Shown here: positions 22,100-33,459 of the stretch, piece after piece | Layout of the letters: each line of letters begins with the position of its first letter | Position numbering within the stretch: the first letter of the stretch is position 1 | Source of the DNA: Seiridium cupressi | Taxonomy: Eukaryota; Ascomycota; Sordariomycetes; Amphisphaeriales; Sporocadaceae | Assembly: GCA_036674765.1 (NCBI GenBank) | Contig: JARVKI010000051.1 | Location: 62,001 to 126,000, forward strand | Length of the DNA: 64,000 nucleotides | Direction: 5' to 3' | Translations under genes and position numbers: made by a program | The notes under the pieces: generated by a model | The model's database searches: none | Seen by the model: the letters and a program-made list of their open reading frames with translations, nothing else | What the model was told of the DNA's origin: nothing

Positions 22100-23446
22100 T
22101 TACGGCTTGGTACTCGTGGTTGGGTTACTCGGAGGGTGAGCAGCAGGAATATGAGTAGGAGCCGAGAGACTATCATCTAAGAGGACTGGGGCACTCCCCT
22201 CAGCACGTTGGTTGGGCGCAGGAAGGAGCCTCGGGTCTATCACGCTGGAATCTATGGACACACCGTCTTCAGACTCAGTGAAGCTCATGGGCAACGCAGA
22301 CTCATTAGTGTCACACTGAGGGCTCACCCCGCCTGTCTGGTCTTTGTCTGTAATAGGCGGGAGATCGGTCAAGGGAGCATGGTGGCTCTTGGCAACGGCT
22401 GCGCCAGTAGAGGTCTGCTGGCGCTTGGGTAAATGTTGCCTTTCGCTTGCATCGTCAGCTTCATCTCTAGAGCGCTTACGTCTGGGAGAAAATTGGGGTG
22501 TGAGAGCTGAGACATGTTGACTGTCAACGAGCTTTCCCGTCATCTCGTACGGTGGCCATCCTTCAAGCACTGCGTCGTACTCACCGCAGGCATCGGTGAT
22601 TCTCTTAGAGAGGGACTGAAACTTGACCCTACATTCTTGCTGCGTAGATTCGAGGTATACAAGGCGCTTCTGTACGTCGGATTGTAAGTTATAGAGCCGG
22701 TTCTGTATCCTTTGGATCCAGCTGTCTTGCTCATCTTTCTCGTATTCGCCATTGTTGATATGATCATTCGCCCCCTCTGCTTTCATTGAGAGAACCTCCA
22801 AGTCTTTCTGAACTGCTGCCATACTGGTCTCCAGCTCTTCGAGGGCCGCATACACAAGGTTCAATTCGGAGGTGTCGGCGATACCTGGGGCAGACCGAAG
22901 CTTTGCCTGCTCCTCTCGCAGCCTGTCGATGTCTTTCCCCATATTGCGAACATTATGATTATACAGCTCGGATTGATTGTCCATGTCCTCGTGGAGCTTC
23001 TTGAGTTGACGCTCAAGACGTCTGATAGTGCTTTGTGCAGCCTCCAAATCCAGCTTATACTGGCCAAGATTCTGTTCTAAGGCCTTGATAGGATCCCCAT
23101 GGATCATCTGGTGCTTCTCAATGTTGTCGAGGCGTAATAATAGGTCATTAATTACGGTAGTTTGAGAATCTAACAATCTCGGTGTAGACTTACCCGACTC
23201 GTCGTTCTTTGTCTTCACTGTCTGCGTTGAGGTGGGTTCTTTGGGCTTTTGTATGTCGGGGGTTGTCTCTTCTACAACGATACTTGGACCCTTCAAGTCC
23301 TTAGAGGCGGCCTTTTTGGGCTTGACCTGCGTCTTGGTCTTTCGACGTTTGCCGACCCTGTTGGTTTGTCTTTCGTCCCGAGCCCGGTCAGCTTGGGCTG
23401 CAGCCAGCCTCTGAGACCCTCCTGTTTGTGATCGTGTGGCTGCCAT
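22100..23446 (-). CDS. Coiled-coil protein with nuclear-localisation-like motifs, unknown
   Basis: A single-exon gene. The open frame extends to 23,530, but the first ATG is at 23,446 (M-A-A-T-R-S-Q-T), giving 448 aa. The N-terminus is basic and Ser/Lys-rich (GKRRKTKTQVKPKK), then residues about 95-290 show heptad-like Leu/Ile/Met spacing rich in Glu, Lys, Gln and Asp, consistent with coiled coils. A second basic cluster, PRRKRSRDEAD, lies near residue 330, followed by a polar, disordered C-terminus rich in Pro and Ser. No enzyme motif. The layout suits a nuclear structural or chromatin-associated protein, but that is inference and I do not recognise the family. Confidence 0.72.
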   Translation of the reverse strand: MAATRSQTGGSQRLAAAQADRARDERQTNRVGKRRKTKTQVKPKKAASKDLKGPSIVVEETTPDIQKPKEPTSTQTVKTKNDESGKSTPRLLDSQTTVINDLLLRLDNIEKHQMIHGDPIKALEQNLGQYKLDLEAAQSTIRRLERQLKKLHEDMDNQSELYNHNVRNMGKDIDRLREEQAKLRSAPGIADTSELNLVYAALEELETSMAAVQKDLEVLSMKAEGANDHINNGEYEKDEQDSWIQRIQNRLYNLQSDVQKRLVYLESTQQECRVKFQSLSKRITDACGEYDAVLEGWPPYEMTGKLVDSQHVSALTPQFSPRRKRSRDEADDASERQHLPKRQQTSTGAAVAKSHHAPLTDLPPITDKDQTGGVSPQCDTNESALPMSFTESEDGVSIDSSVIDPRLLPAPNQRAEGSAPVLLDDSLSAPTHIPAAHPPSNPTTSTKP

Positions 23447-24267
23447 GTTTCTGTCTCTAGAAGTACCGTGTCTGAGTTGTAATACTTTAGTCTGGTAGAG
23501 ATGAAGAGAAAATATTTCAGACGTTGACACAGCAGCATCTGATTCCTATATAGTATACCTAAACTGACAATCCAGTACTTAGACAATGCACTTGTTCTAA
23601 TTCCATAACAAAGTCAAACCAGAGAATAACAGAGTAATTTTAAGGATTTCAGGTCGACAAAGCATTAGTTTTATATTTCATCAAAGCCGGTGACTGTCAC
23701 GTGGTGTATGGTGGGATAATGGACAAAGAACAGTTGTAGCACGAAGTGCTAAAATTGCTCCCTAGTCCGTTCTTATTGAGTATGAACCTAACCATTGGTC
23801 TCTGTGAAACCCTTGACAGTGACCCGTGTCCTTCCACGCACCACGTGATAGCCATTCATTTATGAAAGGACTGATTTCATTGTCTTTCTAATGCGGCTGT
23901 TACTGCCTTTGGCCCTAGGACTGATCCATTGGCTCGTCAGGCTGAGCAATGACCTAACGTTCGACGCTAGTACATACATGTACTTTCCCGAATTGAGGTT
24001 GTGAATTGAATGCACCGTTTATTGTTCGAGAAGAGCTGTCAGTGCACTGGAATTGAAAGCTCAGCTTCATGGAAAATACTTTCAAGTAGATTACCTACCT
24101 ACGTACATATCGACCTTTAGCGTCTGATCCACTAAAAAAGGTGCTCTGCCCCACTCAAGGCACAGCAAGACGCCAAACCTTAAATGTAGGTATGCATTTG
24201 CCCCAACTACGAACGTCATCCCGTCTGCAGCTTCCACTTTTTCAGAACCACAGTCCAGAAAGCCTCA
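23447..24267. other. Divergent intergenic, coiled-coil gene to Hub1-like gene
   Basis: About 820 bp serving two divergent genes. AT-rich near 23,600-23,700. No RNA gene or repeat seen. Confidence 0.55.
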
Positions 24268-25026
24268 ATGTCCGACCGTGAAGCAAGCCCACCAAGGCGT
24301 CCAGCACGAGACTCTCCGCCTTCCAAGAATCGCAGCCGCAGTCGCTCGCCGCGCAGAACGGAGGACAGAAGTCGCCGCCCCGAACACGACAGCCACAGCA
24401 GTCGCGACAGGGCTCGCAACATGGACCGCAGAGACAGAGACGGGGACGACAGGCGTGATCGTGACAGAGAGGATAGGCCCAGGCCCAAGAAGAAGAAGAA
24501 TTTTGGCGGTTTCGCATACAAGGACAAGCGACGCGACGACGATTGGGATGACAGAGACGAAGATCGCCGCGCCGGCGGGGGCAGCTCGTTCAGAGGCTAC
24601 AGGAACAGATCGCGCTCACCGCGCCGGCGTCCGAGAGACGATGATGGCGATCGTAGAGGCGGCGACAGGGGCGGAAGCTACAGGGACGGAGGGGCAAGGC
24701 GCGATGGCGGGGGCAGGCGCGAAAGGGACAGGGAAGACACCACGAAGCCGCCCAAGCGAGCTGCGCCGAAGGAGACGGTGCCGGTGCAAGGGTTCATAGT
24801 CGTCCATGTCAACGATCGACTGGGCACCAAGGTGGCCATCCCGTGTCTGCCCACCGACACGGTCGGGCAGTTCAAGATCCTGGTGGCTTCGAAAATAGGA
24901 AGAAAACCCGAGGAGATCAAGCTCCAGAAGCAAGGGGAGCGGCCGCTGAAGGACATGATTACGCTGGCGGACTACGAGATCTCGAATGGCAGGCAGTTGG
25001 ATCTGGAGGTTGGAACGAACGACTGA
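24268..25026 (+). CDS. RS/RD-rich protein with C-terminal Hub1/UBL5-like ubiquitin fold
   Basis: A single exon of 252 aa from ATG 24268. Residues 1-165 are low complexity, dominated by Arg-Ser, Arg-Asp and Arg-Gly pairs, with one conserved-looking island PKKKKNFGGFAYKDKRR. Residues about 175-250 read as a ubiquitin-like fold closest to Hub1/UBL5: VNDRLGTKVAIPCLPTDTVG, then K-I-G-R-K-P-E-E-I, and ITLADYEISNGRQLDLEV. Hub1 binds Snu66 and other splicing factors non-covalently. The Hub1 double tyrosine at the C-terminus is absent here (the end is L-E-V-G-T-N-D), so conjugation is not expected. The RS region would fit a nuclear-speckle splicing protein. The ordinary 73-residue Hub1 may be a separate gene elsewhere. 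Assignment by motif only. Confidence 0.78.
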   Translation: MSDREASPPRRPARDSPPSKNRSRSRSPRRTEDRSRRPEHDSHSSRDRARNMDRRDRDGDDRRDRDREDRPRPKKKKNFGGFAYKDKRRDDDWDDRDEDRRAGGGSSFRGYRNRSRSPRRRPRDDDGDRRGGDRGGSYRDGGARRDGGGRRERDREDTTKPPKRAAPKETVPVQGFIVVHVNDRLGTKVAIPCLPTDTVGQFKILVASKIGRKPEEIKLQKQGERPLKDMITLADYEISNGRQLDLEVGTND

Positions 25027-25928
25027 GAAGGGGATTCTGTGCTATGGTCCTGGAAACGATGTGGCCCGTTGCAAAACAGGACATTGGGACGGAAGGCGAG
25101 CTCAGTACTGGTCTGACTCAATATGTTACCAGGTAATGCTGCAGAACATGCCATAAGGTGCAAAATAGGCTAACAACTCCAAGACCTCTGTAGAGAGTTA
25201 CAAGCACACTCCACCACCGTTTGGTAGCTAGGATTTCACGGGGGTTTTGTGGGACTGGCAATAGGTGTCATGATATCCGGTTTGCCTACCCGCGATCGAT
25301 GTACTGGAAGCCTTCTGCAGCTGATGCTAAATCTGGCCCGGCTTGTAGAAAAGCTGGGCCATGATTTCAAGATATTTTCTGTGACGCTACCTTCATCCCC
25401 AAATGAAAATGCCGCTGTTCGTGCGTTATAATACCAACTAAGTAAGAGACCAACTTTCACCAGGCATCAGTGCTCACTACCCAACGGCTGACTGTGCTTT
25501 GTTCGACCTTGGTAATTCAAACATTCTCTAGAGCTAGTTAAATTATGCATTGTAATATGCGACGGCCAATTGGGGGTGTTTCGGGCGTGATTATCAATAG
25601 AGCAAACCAATTTTGAGAGCCTTGTGTTTGTGTTGAGACATGAATGTATTCTATGTAGCTACATCCACATCTGTAATAAGGAAAATTGGCAACCGTAATA
25701 TTTCGTGTAGCCACTTCGGGTATCTAATTACAATGGGTATCAAAATCAACTCCGGTTCGCCTGTTCATCATGAGGGCAGCGCCAACAAGTGGCCAGCCAG
25801 TATGACATGAACGCCTACCACGATATGTGGTTTCCCCAATCCCTCGCACAACAGAATATGAAAGCATATTTCCTTTGTGAACTCCGTAACCATCAAGAAT
25901 CGTGAATCATCTGGATCTGGTCTTTAGG
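25027..25928. other. Convergent gap, Hub1-like to DUF7918 gene
   Basis: About 900 bp between two 3' ends. Only short ORFs; nothing recognised. Confidence 0.6.
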
Positions 25929-27106
25929 CTAGTCGTCATCATCGCTAAGTTCAATTAGCTCGACCTTCTTGCCAGATTCGAGCCGAGTCATTTTGCCCTT
26001 TCGGCGTTTCGGTGTATCATCCTGTGTCAGATCGTGAACCTCGCCGAATTCTCGCTTGATAGGCCGACGAGCATTCTCTGCCTTGACTCTAGCGCCCTAA
26101 AAAATATCAGCACTCTGTGCAACATACTAGTTTACGTCCACCTACTCGAGTTTCCTCAAATCGTTCCCTAGCAAGTCTACGCATCTCAGCATCGGAAAGA
26201 GCATCAAAGGCTGGAGGAGGGGGCGTTGGCGTTCGAGGAATAACAGTCTCTCGCTTTAGTGCTTCTGTCCGAGAATTAGAAATGTAAAGGAGCCCCCGAT
26301 CATATGGCAGAGCTACCTCGCGATCTGTACAAGAACCGAAACTTGGCAATCGGGCCGTCATCTACGGCAAGTCGGACGATTTCCACAAAACGTGGTTTGC
26401 TCGTATGCTCTGAACTGCGCAAGCTAAATCATGTCTTAGTGTTGAAAGGTCATGTTTGGGTGAGATTCTCAATTATACCTGGTTCCGTGGGACAGGGCCT
26501 TGCCTTTCATCGACTTCTCAGAGAGCTCGAAACTATTGTTGTGCGAGACATTGCCACGATACTCTGTGTTCCCTTGTCGAGTACCACGCTCGACACGTAC
26601 TTCGATGAGACCGAGGTCTTTGGCGACCTTAGAGTCCTTCTCAACACGCTCTTTCCTTGTGTCATCGACTGTGGCCATATGTTAGGACTGAGCCAAAAGA
26701 GGTGGGGGAAAAAAAAAAAGAAAAAAAAAAAACCTCGCAGAATCTGACCTGTTTTAATGGAAGCAAACTGCAGTTTGCGTAGCACCCAGCTATCACTCCC
26801 CGCAACACGTTCTAGACGTCCACGGAGCACACTTGAAGCGCTTTCTTTTTCAAGGATCTGACCTCCAACCCAGTGTCCATCGACGTAGACGGAGAATGAC
26901 ATGGAATGGGGCATGTCATCCCAGTCGTAATCCTGGTGCACCTGTAGCCTAATGCTGAAAAAAGCATCGTCGATACATTCAACGTATTTTGTCAGAGTTG
27001 CACAGGCCTCGTCCTCGTCGCCAGCGTCAGGCGCCTCATACTCCCTCGCGTCCGCACCACTGATCTGGACGGCAACTTCCACGCCAGGAATATCCTCGTT
27101 GAACAT
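25929..27106 (-). CDS. DUF7918 domain protein (five exons)
   Basis: Exons on the minus strand: 26749-27106, 26479-26668, 26317-26414, 26146-26264 and 25929-26096; they sum to 933 nt, 310 aa, with consistent phases. I chose ATG 27106 (M-F-N-E-D-I-P-G-V-E-V) because the longer open frame upstream has no ATG. The fungal DUF7918 pattern is clear: G-V-E-V-A-V-Q-I, KYVECIDDAFFSIRL, FSVYVDGHWVGGQIL, then after splicing TVDDTRKERVEKDSK, E-L-S-E-K-S-M-K-G-K-A-L-S-H, KFRFLYRSREALK and VIPRTPTPPPP. The C-terminus is basic then acidic (E-L-S-D-D-D-D), with a nuclear-signal-like PKRRKGK. Function unknown. Intron 1 carries two poly(T) runs. Confidence 0.86.
26709..26732. repeat. Poly(A)/poly(T) tract in DUF7918 intron 1
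   Basis: Two A runs on the plus strand, separated by one G, give a long U-rich tract in the minus-strand transcript between donor 26,748 and acceptor 26,669. It is the second long poly(T) intron tract in the window; the first is in the HET gene. Confidence 0.85.
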
Positions 27107-27692
27107 GCTGAGTGGCTGCAGGAATCCTTTCAATGCACCCTTGCCGATGCCTGTTTTGTGGGGAACCAAAGTGATGTGCTGCTCGGACAGGCAATTGCAT
27201 GCAGGACAGGTGATCGCATGCAGAGCAGAACTTAAGATCCGAGTTGGCAGAATCGAGCACCGCGTTTTGGCGTTAAGGACACCAAAAAAAAAAGAAACGG
27301 GGAAAGTTTGCGCTTAAGATCGAGTCCGTCGAGTGCGAAGTGGCAGGTGGGGCAGCCTCAGTTTGATTTGGGCGGGAAGGCCCCCTCCAAAGGGATTCTA
27401 GGCTGCAGGGTACATACAACTCAGGTAGGCCTATTTGCTGCATGCTTCAGCTATCTTCAGGCATGAGCTAGATTCACTCGCTCAACTAAGGTACACGTGT
27501 GCAACCTAGATATTAACTCAAGAATGATCCCAAACAAATCTACACTTCCAGGTACAAAGAAGAGAGCATTATGCTTAATCTCAGAGTGGCTTCGACAATT
27601 TCCACACCCGAATATAAATCCCCAGGAAGGCCTCGTAGATATCTATATAATCCATTAGCCATAAAATGCCGTAGACTTGCTAGTCGATTAAA
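27107..27692. other. Intergenic upstream of DUF7918, downstream of the membrane gene
   Basis: About 590 bp. It contains the DUF7918 leader. No gene recognised. Confidence 0.55.
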
Positions 27693-29716
27693 CTAGGGGG
27701 TAGGCCGCGTCTCATGAACACCATACGCATGCGATTCTTTTCCTCCCTCATAATGGACCCCTGGTGCTTGTTGGCGCCCCAGTCCGCCGTGGCCGTATTC
27801 AACACCCGCCACACCAAATTGACCTCCATATAAATTATACGTCATCGAATCACCATACTGTATGCCATGTGCCGGTGGCGAATAGACTGACATCGAGGGG
27901 TCCGGGCTGGGCAATTGGCTCGCTCCCGCATCATAAGTCGGCGTGTACTCGGGCACATACAGTGGTATATCCTCCACAGGCCTATATTTGACTTTTTCGT
28001 GCCCGCACACATCGATCATGTCCTCCACTCGCATATCACCAGGCATGTTAACAGCCTTGAATACCTGTGCTGTCTCCATGGGACTCATGCTGACATCGCG
28101 TGGTAATTCCCACCATCCCCAAACCAGAACGCCGCCTATAAAGAGGCATACAATGATCAGAGCAACCGCAGCGGCAAAGAACTTGTAGTCGGGCTCGAAG
28201 ACCCATAGCCCCTGCTCGATCGCAACGTTGACGGCGACGGGTGTGGGTGTCGAAACCGGAACTGTGTCTGCGCCTGTGATTTTATTTCCGTTAAGCGCGA
28301 GGCGGAAGATACTCTCGCCCATGGCGTTGAGAATATACTCGGTCGGGTCTCTCCAATAGTTTTTGCACACGCCGTAAGTATCTTCGTCGTCCTCGCCCCA
28401 TACCCTCACAGCTTGGGTCAGGATTCCCCACGTCGACGTTGATCGTGTGCCATTCTTGACTTTGGTGTAAGACATGAACCAGGTATCATATAATACTAGA
28501 AGCGGGCGTAGAGGTCCTGTTGAATTGTTGATCCCAGCTTCGGGCAGGTCGCCTGCGTATGGAACGTGGATTGTCGAGTTCCATTCCGGTGCCTTGCGTC
28601 CCTCTACATCAAGAACGCCGTTCGTGATGGATATACTGTAATTCGTGGCAGCAGAGTAAATACTGCACGTCTCGTGGACGATACTGGCGCTGCAAGCGTC
28701 GTCCACAGACTCCACGAAAGTCACCATTAGGTTGAGATAGGCTTCATTTTCCGCATCCTCGGCAAGCGTCATGTTCACTCGGAAAATGTCAAAATCGTCG
28801 TCCCGCTTTACGCTGAGGTCTGCATGCTCCGTCGTCGAAGAGCAATTGACAGTGATTCCAGGCCCGAGGATAACACCGCTGCAAGTCGTGTTCGTGCCGG
28901 GACACGAATGTGTTGTATCATTTGCGACATAGATAGGTTCTTCGTTGTACCACTCTGTCATCGCCGCCTTGAAATCTAGAGAGGATGACGTCGTACTTGC
29001 GACAGTCCCTGCGAGACCTTCCGGCAATTCGCTGAGGATGTCAACGGCAACGACCCCTGTGTCCGCCACAATCGCCCATACGGATGGCCTCACAGCTTGC
29101 TGCAGAAGCGGGGGCACCGCAAAGGTCGAAATTGTTATGAAAACTGTGCCGACAACCAACAATGTCATGGAGCCAGTGGTAAACAGATTACCTCTCCATC
29201 GATGTGGTTGGAAGACAAGATTGCGGTTCACAGCCCACACTGCAAGACATGGGATTAGTGATTAAATCTTTCACTCATTCAGATTACTTCCGGGACATCA
29301 AGAAGTAATAGCTTCTCAAATCCTGACGCCGCGCTTCTTACCAGGTAACACATCAACGGAAATTCAGGGTATTACTTACTATAGTGCAGTTGTGCAGCAG
29401 GGACGCCGCGCTGGACTTCTCTCCACCATCGTATCGTGACGCTGATCGTCAGCAAGAAACTGAGCAGAGTCGATATGACGGTTGATAGAGCTGCGAGGAT
29501 GACTGTTGGTCCTATCCGCCATGAATGTATCTCGCGACCGTCTGAGACGCGGACTACAGAGCTTATCGCGACGAGACAGAGTAGCAGCCCTGCCATCGTG
29601 CCAAAAGCAAGCCAAATACTAAGCCGGGCGCGGTCAGGCTTCGGGACGAAATCGTCCTGACCGCGTGGTGCAGCTCCATAGTCATAGCCTAGGTTCGAAT
29701 AATGTGTTGACTGCAT
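27693..29716 (-). CDS. Multi-pass fungal membrane protein with glycosylated outer domain
   Basis: Exon 1 is 29380-29716 (ATG 29716, M-Q-S-T-H-Y-S-N), intron 29240-29379 (GTAAGT...TTGCAG), exon 2 27693-29239; about 627 aa. Predicted membrane spans by hydrophobicity: WLAFGTMAGLLLCLVAISSV, VILAALSTVISTLLSFLLTI, TLLVVGTVFITISTFAVPPL, and near the C-terminus a span from FFAAAVALI to GVLVWGWW. Between spans 3 and 4 lies a region of about 350 residues with many N-x-S/T sites and at least eight Cys, so probably extracytoplasmic. The C-terminal tail is Tyr/Gly/Pro-rich. The layout resembles fungal DUF3176-type membrane proteins, but I could not confirm the family. An expansion of such genes is common in moulds; the role is unknown. 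Confidence 0.85.
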
Positions 29717-30483
29717 TGTGACAGCGAAAATCCGTGGACAAGAACGTTCATCTTCGCTTGGAGGGAGGTCTCGAAGAATATGCAAGATTCAAGGAGGTGA
29801 CCACTTATTAAGGCAGGATCATCTAGACCTGATGGGCCGGGCTTGGCTGCAACGCATGTAATGCCCACTGTTATACATGGATTCTCATAGACCTGGGAAG
29901 CGAGAACCGCTAAACTCCACATAGCCTAGGGCTGATGATTCGGGACCTGGTCGTTTTTGAGCGGCCGCGACTTGGCCGTCGTCGAGAATCCAATCTATTG
30001 ACCCTTGCAAAGTGTATGTAATTGCTTGGAGTCCTAGAGTCATGGCTTATATTGAGATAAGACGTATTTTTCTTCCACATGACTGCTCTAAGGCCTGGGA
30101 TTTATCGCCAGGAAAGTTCGACGGCGTAAGTACGCTATGCGGGTATGAAGTGAACCCATCTCCGGTCGGCGATAACATTGCAAGCGAAACTTTTAAGTGG
30201 GAATCCAGACATGGGGCAGTGCACCAACGGTTACTCGCAATCTTGGGATACATACATATTTGCAAGCACCAGTCGTGCTACTATTAATAGGCCGCCTGGG
30301 GCATACTGCGAATACTGGAACCATTTCGGGACCAATATTGAACCACGGGCCTGGCAATTATTCAGCATCGCAATGAGGTCTTGTCACTTTATGACAGGGT
30401 GAATTCTGTAAATCGGATGGGATCAAACCCAGTTACGAATGGATCGCCGGTCGGTTTCCGGCTATGGGTATCTTTTGGCTGCT
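29717..30483. other. Intergenic, membrane gene to cyclophilin
   Basis: About 770 bp holding the membrane-gene promoter and the 3' region of the cyclophilin gene. Nothing else recognised. Confidence 0.6.
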
Positions 30484-31042
30484 TTATGAAGCCATTGGGT
30501 TGGCGTGGATTGTGACCTTCTCGATGACGACCTTTTCCTTCGGCCTGTTTTTCTTGTCCACCTCAATGGCCTCCAACTTGGCCAGCGTCGCAAGGCTGTC
30601 ATCGCCGATGAGCTTGCCAAAGACAGTGTTTAGGCCATCCAGGTGCGGCGCCTTGTCGAACGTGATGAAGAACTGCGAGCCATTGGTCCCTGGCCCTTTA
30701 TTGGCCATGGAAACGGTGCCGCGCGAGTTGTGCTTCAGGGTTGGCCGGATCTCATCCTCAAAGGTACCGCCCCAGATCGACTGCCCGCCTTTGGGGTTCT
30801 CCGGAGTTGGGTTGGCAGGGCCGCCTGTCTGGGCCATGAAGCTGGGGATCAGCCGATGGAAGGGCGAGAGGTCATAGTAGCCAGAAGCGCATAGAGCCAG
30901 GAAGTTCTGTTTCGCCATTAGCCTACCGCCACATGGTTTGATGTCGATTAGCAGGTGCATTTACCTCGGCTGTCTTGGGAACGCTCTCACAGAAGACCTC
31001 GATCTTGAGGTCGCCGAGGTTTGTATGTAGGGTGACAGACAT
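30484..31042 (-). CDS. Cyclophilin-type peptidyl-prolyl isomerase, PPIL3/Cyp10 type
   Basis: Exon 1 30965-31042 (26 codons, M-S-V-T-L-H-T-N-L-G-D), intron 30907-30964 (GTAAAT...AACAG), exon 2 30484-30906; 166 aa. This short form, beginning directly with the beta strand VTLHTNLGDLKIEVFCE, is typical of PPIL3/Cyp10, spliceosome-associated cyclophilins. The active-site residues are present: F-H-R (Arg about 44), QTGGP, GTVSMANKGPGTNGSQFFIT and HLDGLNTVFGKL. It should catalyse cis-trans isomerisation of X-Pro bonds. No targeting signal is visible, so it is likely cytosolic or nuclear. The frame upstream of ATG 31042 is open but contains no better start. Confidence 0.94.
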
Positions 31043-33253
31043 GGTGAGTGTCTTGCCTCTGAGGGTAGTTGATGAAATGGTCCAAGCATCGGTCTCGATT
31101 GCGAGTGGAAGCAGCGCTCCGATTTTTGGCACTTTTTCGAGAGACCCCACTGTGCGAGATGGCAATGCAACGCAACCATGTGGCTGGAGAGCCTCAACTA
31201 CATGTAGGCTTTACGGAAACCCATCAAGCTGGAACGCTTGCGCCCTTGGACTTTGGGACTTTGATTCTCAATACGCTCTGAAGGACGTTTACCAAGAGAC
31301 CAATTCTTTGGATATATAGTGCTAGGGATACTGTGAGGAGGGAACCACCATCGCGTCTGTCCTACATTGTATCTTGTACGTGGTGAAATGATCCGGACCT
31401 GGGCGCTTTTAAGATCCAAGACTCCCGCTGCGACGCTATAGCAACGCAACGATACGTTCTTTTCCTGTAAACTGCTACGCGATGAGACTTGCTCCAGTAT
31501 GGAATGGATCAACCATACAGTGGTGTCGGATGTATTGAGCTGTGCATCAGCCGTGCATCTACAATGTAAGGTTCAGGGGGAGGAATACCTCCTACCCACG
31601 TTCTGCGAGGATCCATAGGGCTTAGATATAGTGGATGTCACCCATGATGACACCCCGCACAACCGTCAGCCGTCAGCTCTTGGCCCCCAAAAGTCCTACT
31701 TCGAGCTTAGGGTACTTGGATCGTAAAACAATGCAATAAGAAGCATCCCACACAGCTTGACAGCCAGCACATCAGGTCATCAAAATTTGTGTCTGCCAAA
31801 TCTTGCGACAATTCGCTACAGGGATACAGACTGCGTGTTACTGATCCGAAAGTCTGGGACTGTTACCGCCCCCCTATGGCTGAGTAGGACCTGGGAAACC
31901 TGAAGGCCGCATAACCAAAGTCTAGTGTCAAGTGGACATGGGGCGGCCAAGATGAGATGCTCTTTTCAGCAGCAGTTGCATTTGTATATACAATATAGGC
32001 TGATTTCGTGAATCGCTAGCCGTCTGAATACAAAAGAGCCAAAACAGATTGAAACATTCGATGGGATTACTTTCCCAGAGAGGTGTGTGAATCAATGTTC
32101 CAGGCTCTGATCGCTTCCAACATCATCAAAGTTCATCTTTCCGATAAGCGAGGCACTCATAAGCATAAACACAAAGCCAATTGCTCCTTGTTGACAGTTC
32201 AGCCAAGTCGGCGCAGCTCCCATCGCCATCGACTCTGTCATGAAAACCTACTTGTTTGACTACAGAAGTACTCGTGATGCTTCATTACACTATATGGCCC
32301 TGATTTATATGATATTACCCTAGTGTTCTGGATTATTCTGAGTGATCTCCCCATCTTATTCCATAGCTCCCTCGGTGCGCTAACTTGTGTCTACCACCAG
32401 CCACTACACTACGTAGTGCTAGGTGGCTACATTGTAGTTAGAGCTGCCGGGCGAACTCTCACTAGATTTAGATGGCCTACATTGATGTTGCCATTGCTGT
32501 GTATGTGATATATTCCATAACGCGACAGTTTCGGGTGAGGAATGGCCACGGATCACCACATGACTGTCGAATTAGGATCAATTCAGAGGCTCAGCCTGCT
32601 CTACGCATGCAGCACCGGGGGCTGATCCTATCCCTGTTGCGTTAACACATATGCAGCCAACTGCACTTCGCAGCTGTGAGAGTTGCGTGGTTCCGGCCCT
32701 CCATCAGACAAAGACACAAAGCAAAACGACGCCCGTGGGCCGGGTAGTCTAATGGGGTAGCAAAGGGCCAAAGATTAGTTGCATCGGTAGTCTCTGTTTT
32801 GCTTGTATTGTTGTGAAGTTGTTTCTTTGCTCTACCTCCACCACACCACCGTGACGACGGCTCGCCCCCCAGCCCGCAAGTGCGCTTCACCCCATTCCAT
32901 GTAGGCCTAGTGTGGTCGACTGCTTGCTTACCTTGCTCCGACCCATCTACATCCTTACCTCACCTTACCCCGTCAAGCGCCGAGCTCTCCAACTGGAAGT
33001 GGAAGTGAAGCGGGCGGCCCAGCTGCGAAAATCAGCTGCAGCAACTCAACGGTTACCGCTCAGGCAGTAATACAGACAACACAACTCCGCGCAACACAAT
33101 ACACAACCCGACCTTTGACGGTTCAGTCAATCGCCCGGCCGCGACAAATCCTTCTTCCGCGACGACTCCCAACTCTCCAGCGACGGCGACGGCGGCTGCG
33201 CCCACTCTAGAGCGCCGGCCGACCCCATCACCTCCATCAGCGGCGAATCTGAC
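31043..33253. other. Long intergenic region upstream of cyclophilin and arrestin genes
   Basis: About 2.2 kb between divergent genes. ORFs are short and unconserved. A GGGTAGTCTAATGGGGTAGC stretch near 32,740 recalls a tRNA D-arm but has no T-arm partner. From about 32,900 the sequence turns CT-rich with purine-poor runs, as in fungal promoters. No repeat or mobile element recognised. Confidence 0.5.
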
Positions 33254-33459
33254 ATGTAATGACCGGGTCCCTCGACGTTGCGCAAAGTACGATCACGACA
33301 GCGCCCTTGACCTCCTCCTTACTCCAGGCGCCGACGCCAGCGGCTGCCCAAGACGAATACATGCTACAGCCTCGGGTGCAGCCCAAGGCTCGTCCATTGC
33401 AGCCGCTTCCCCTCCATAGTCCTAGATTCCCGAGCCCTCACCAAGTAAGCAAACCATGA
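33254..33459 (+). other. Nested upstream ORFs before the arrestin gene
   Basis: ATGTAATG at 33254-33261 contains a start-stop uORF (ATG TAA) that overlaps by one base the ATG of a 66-codon uORF (33259-33459). The stop of that uORF, TGA 33457-33459, overlaps the arrestin ATG (33456) as ATGA. If the transcript includes this region, translation of the main ORF would depend on leaky scanning or reinitiation. The 66-aa peptide is Pro/Gln-rich and not recognised. The transcript start is unknown. Confidence 0.4.

Noticed and set aside
31360..31395. Shared 15-mer TGTACGTGGTGAAAT with 59,724-59,738
   Set aside because: One match of this length is expected by chance in 64 kb, and the flanks do not align.
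32740..32790. tRNA-like D-arm stretch (GGGTAGTCTAATGGGGTAGC)
   Set aside because: No matching T-arm or acceptor stem within a tRNA length.
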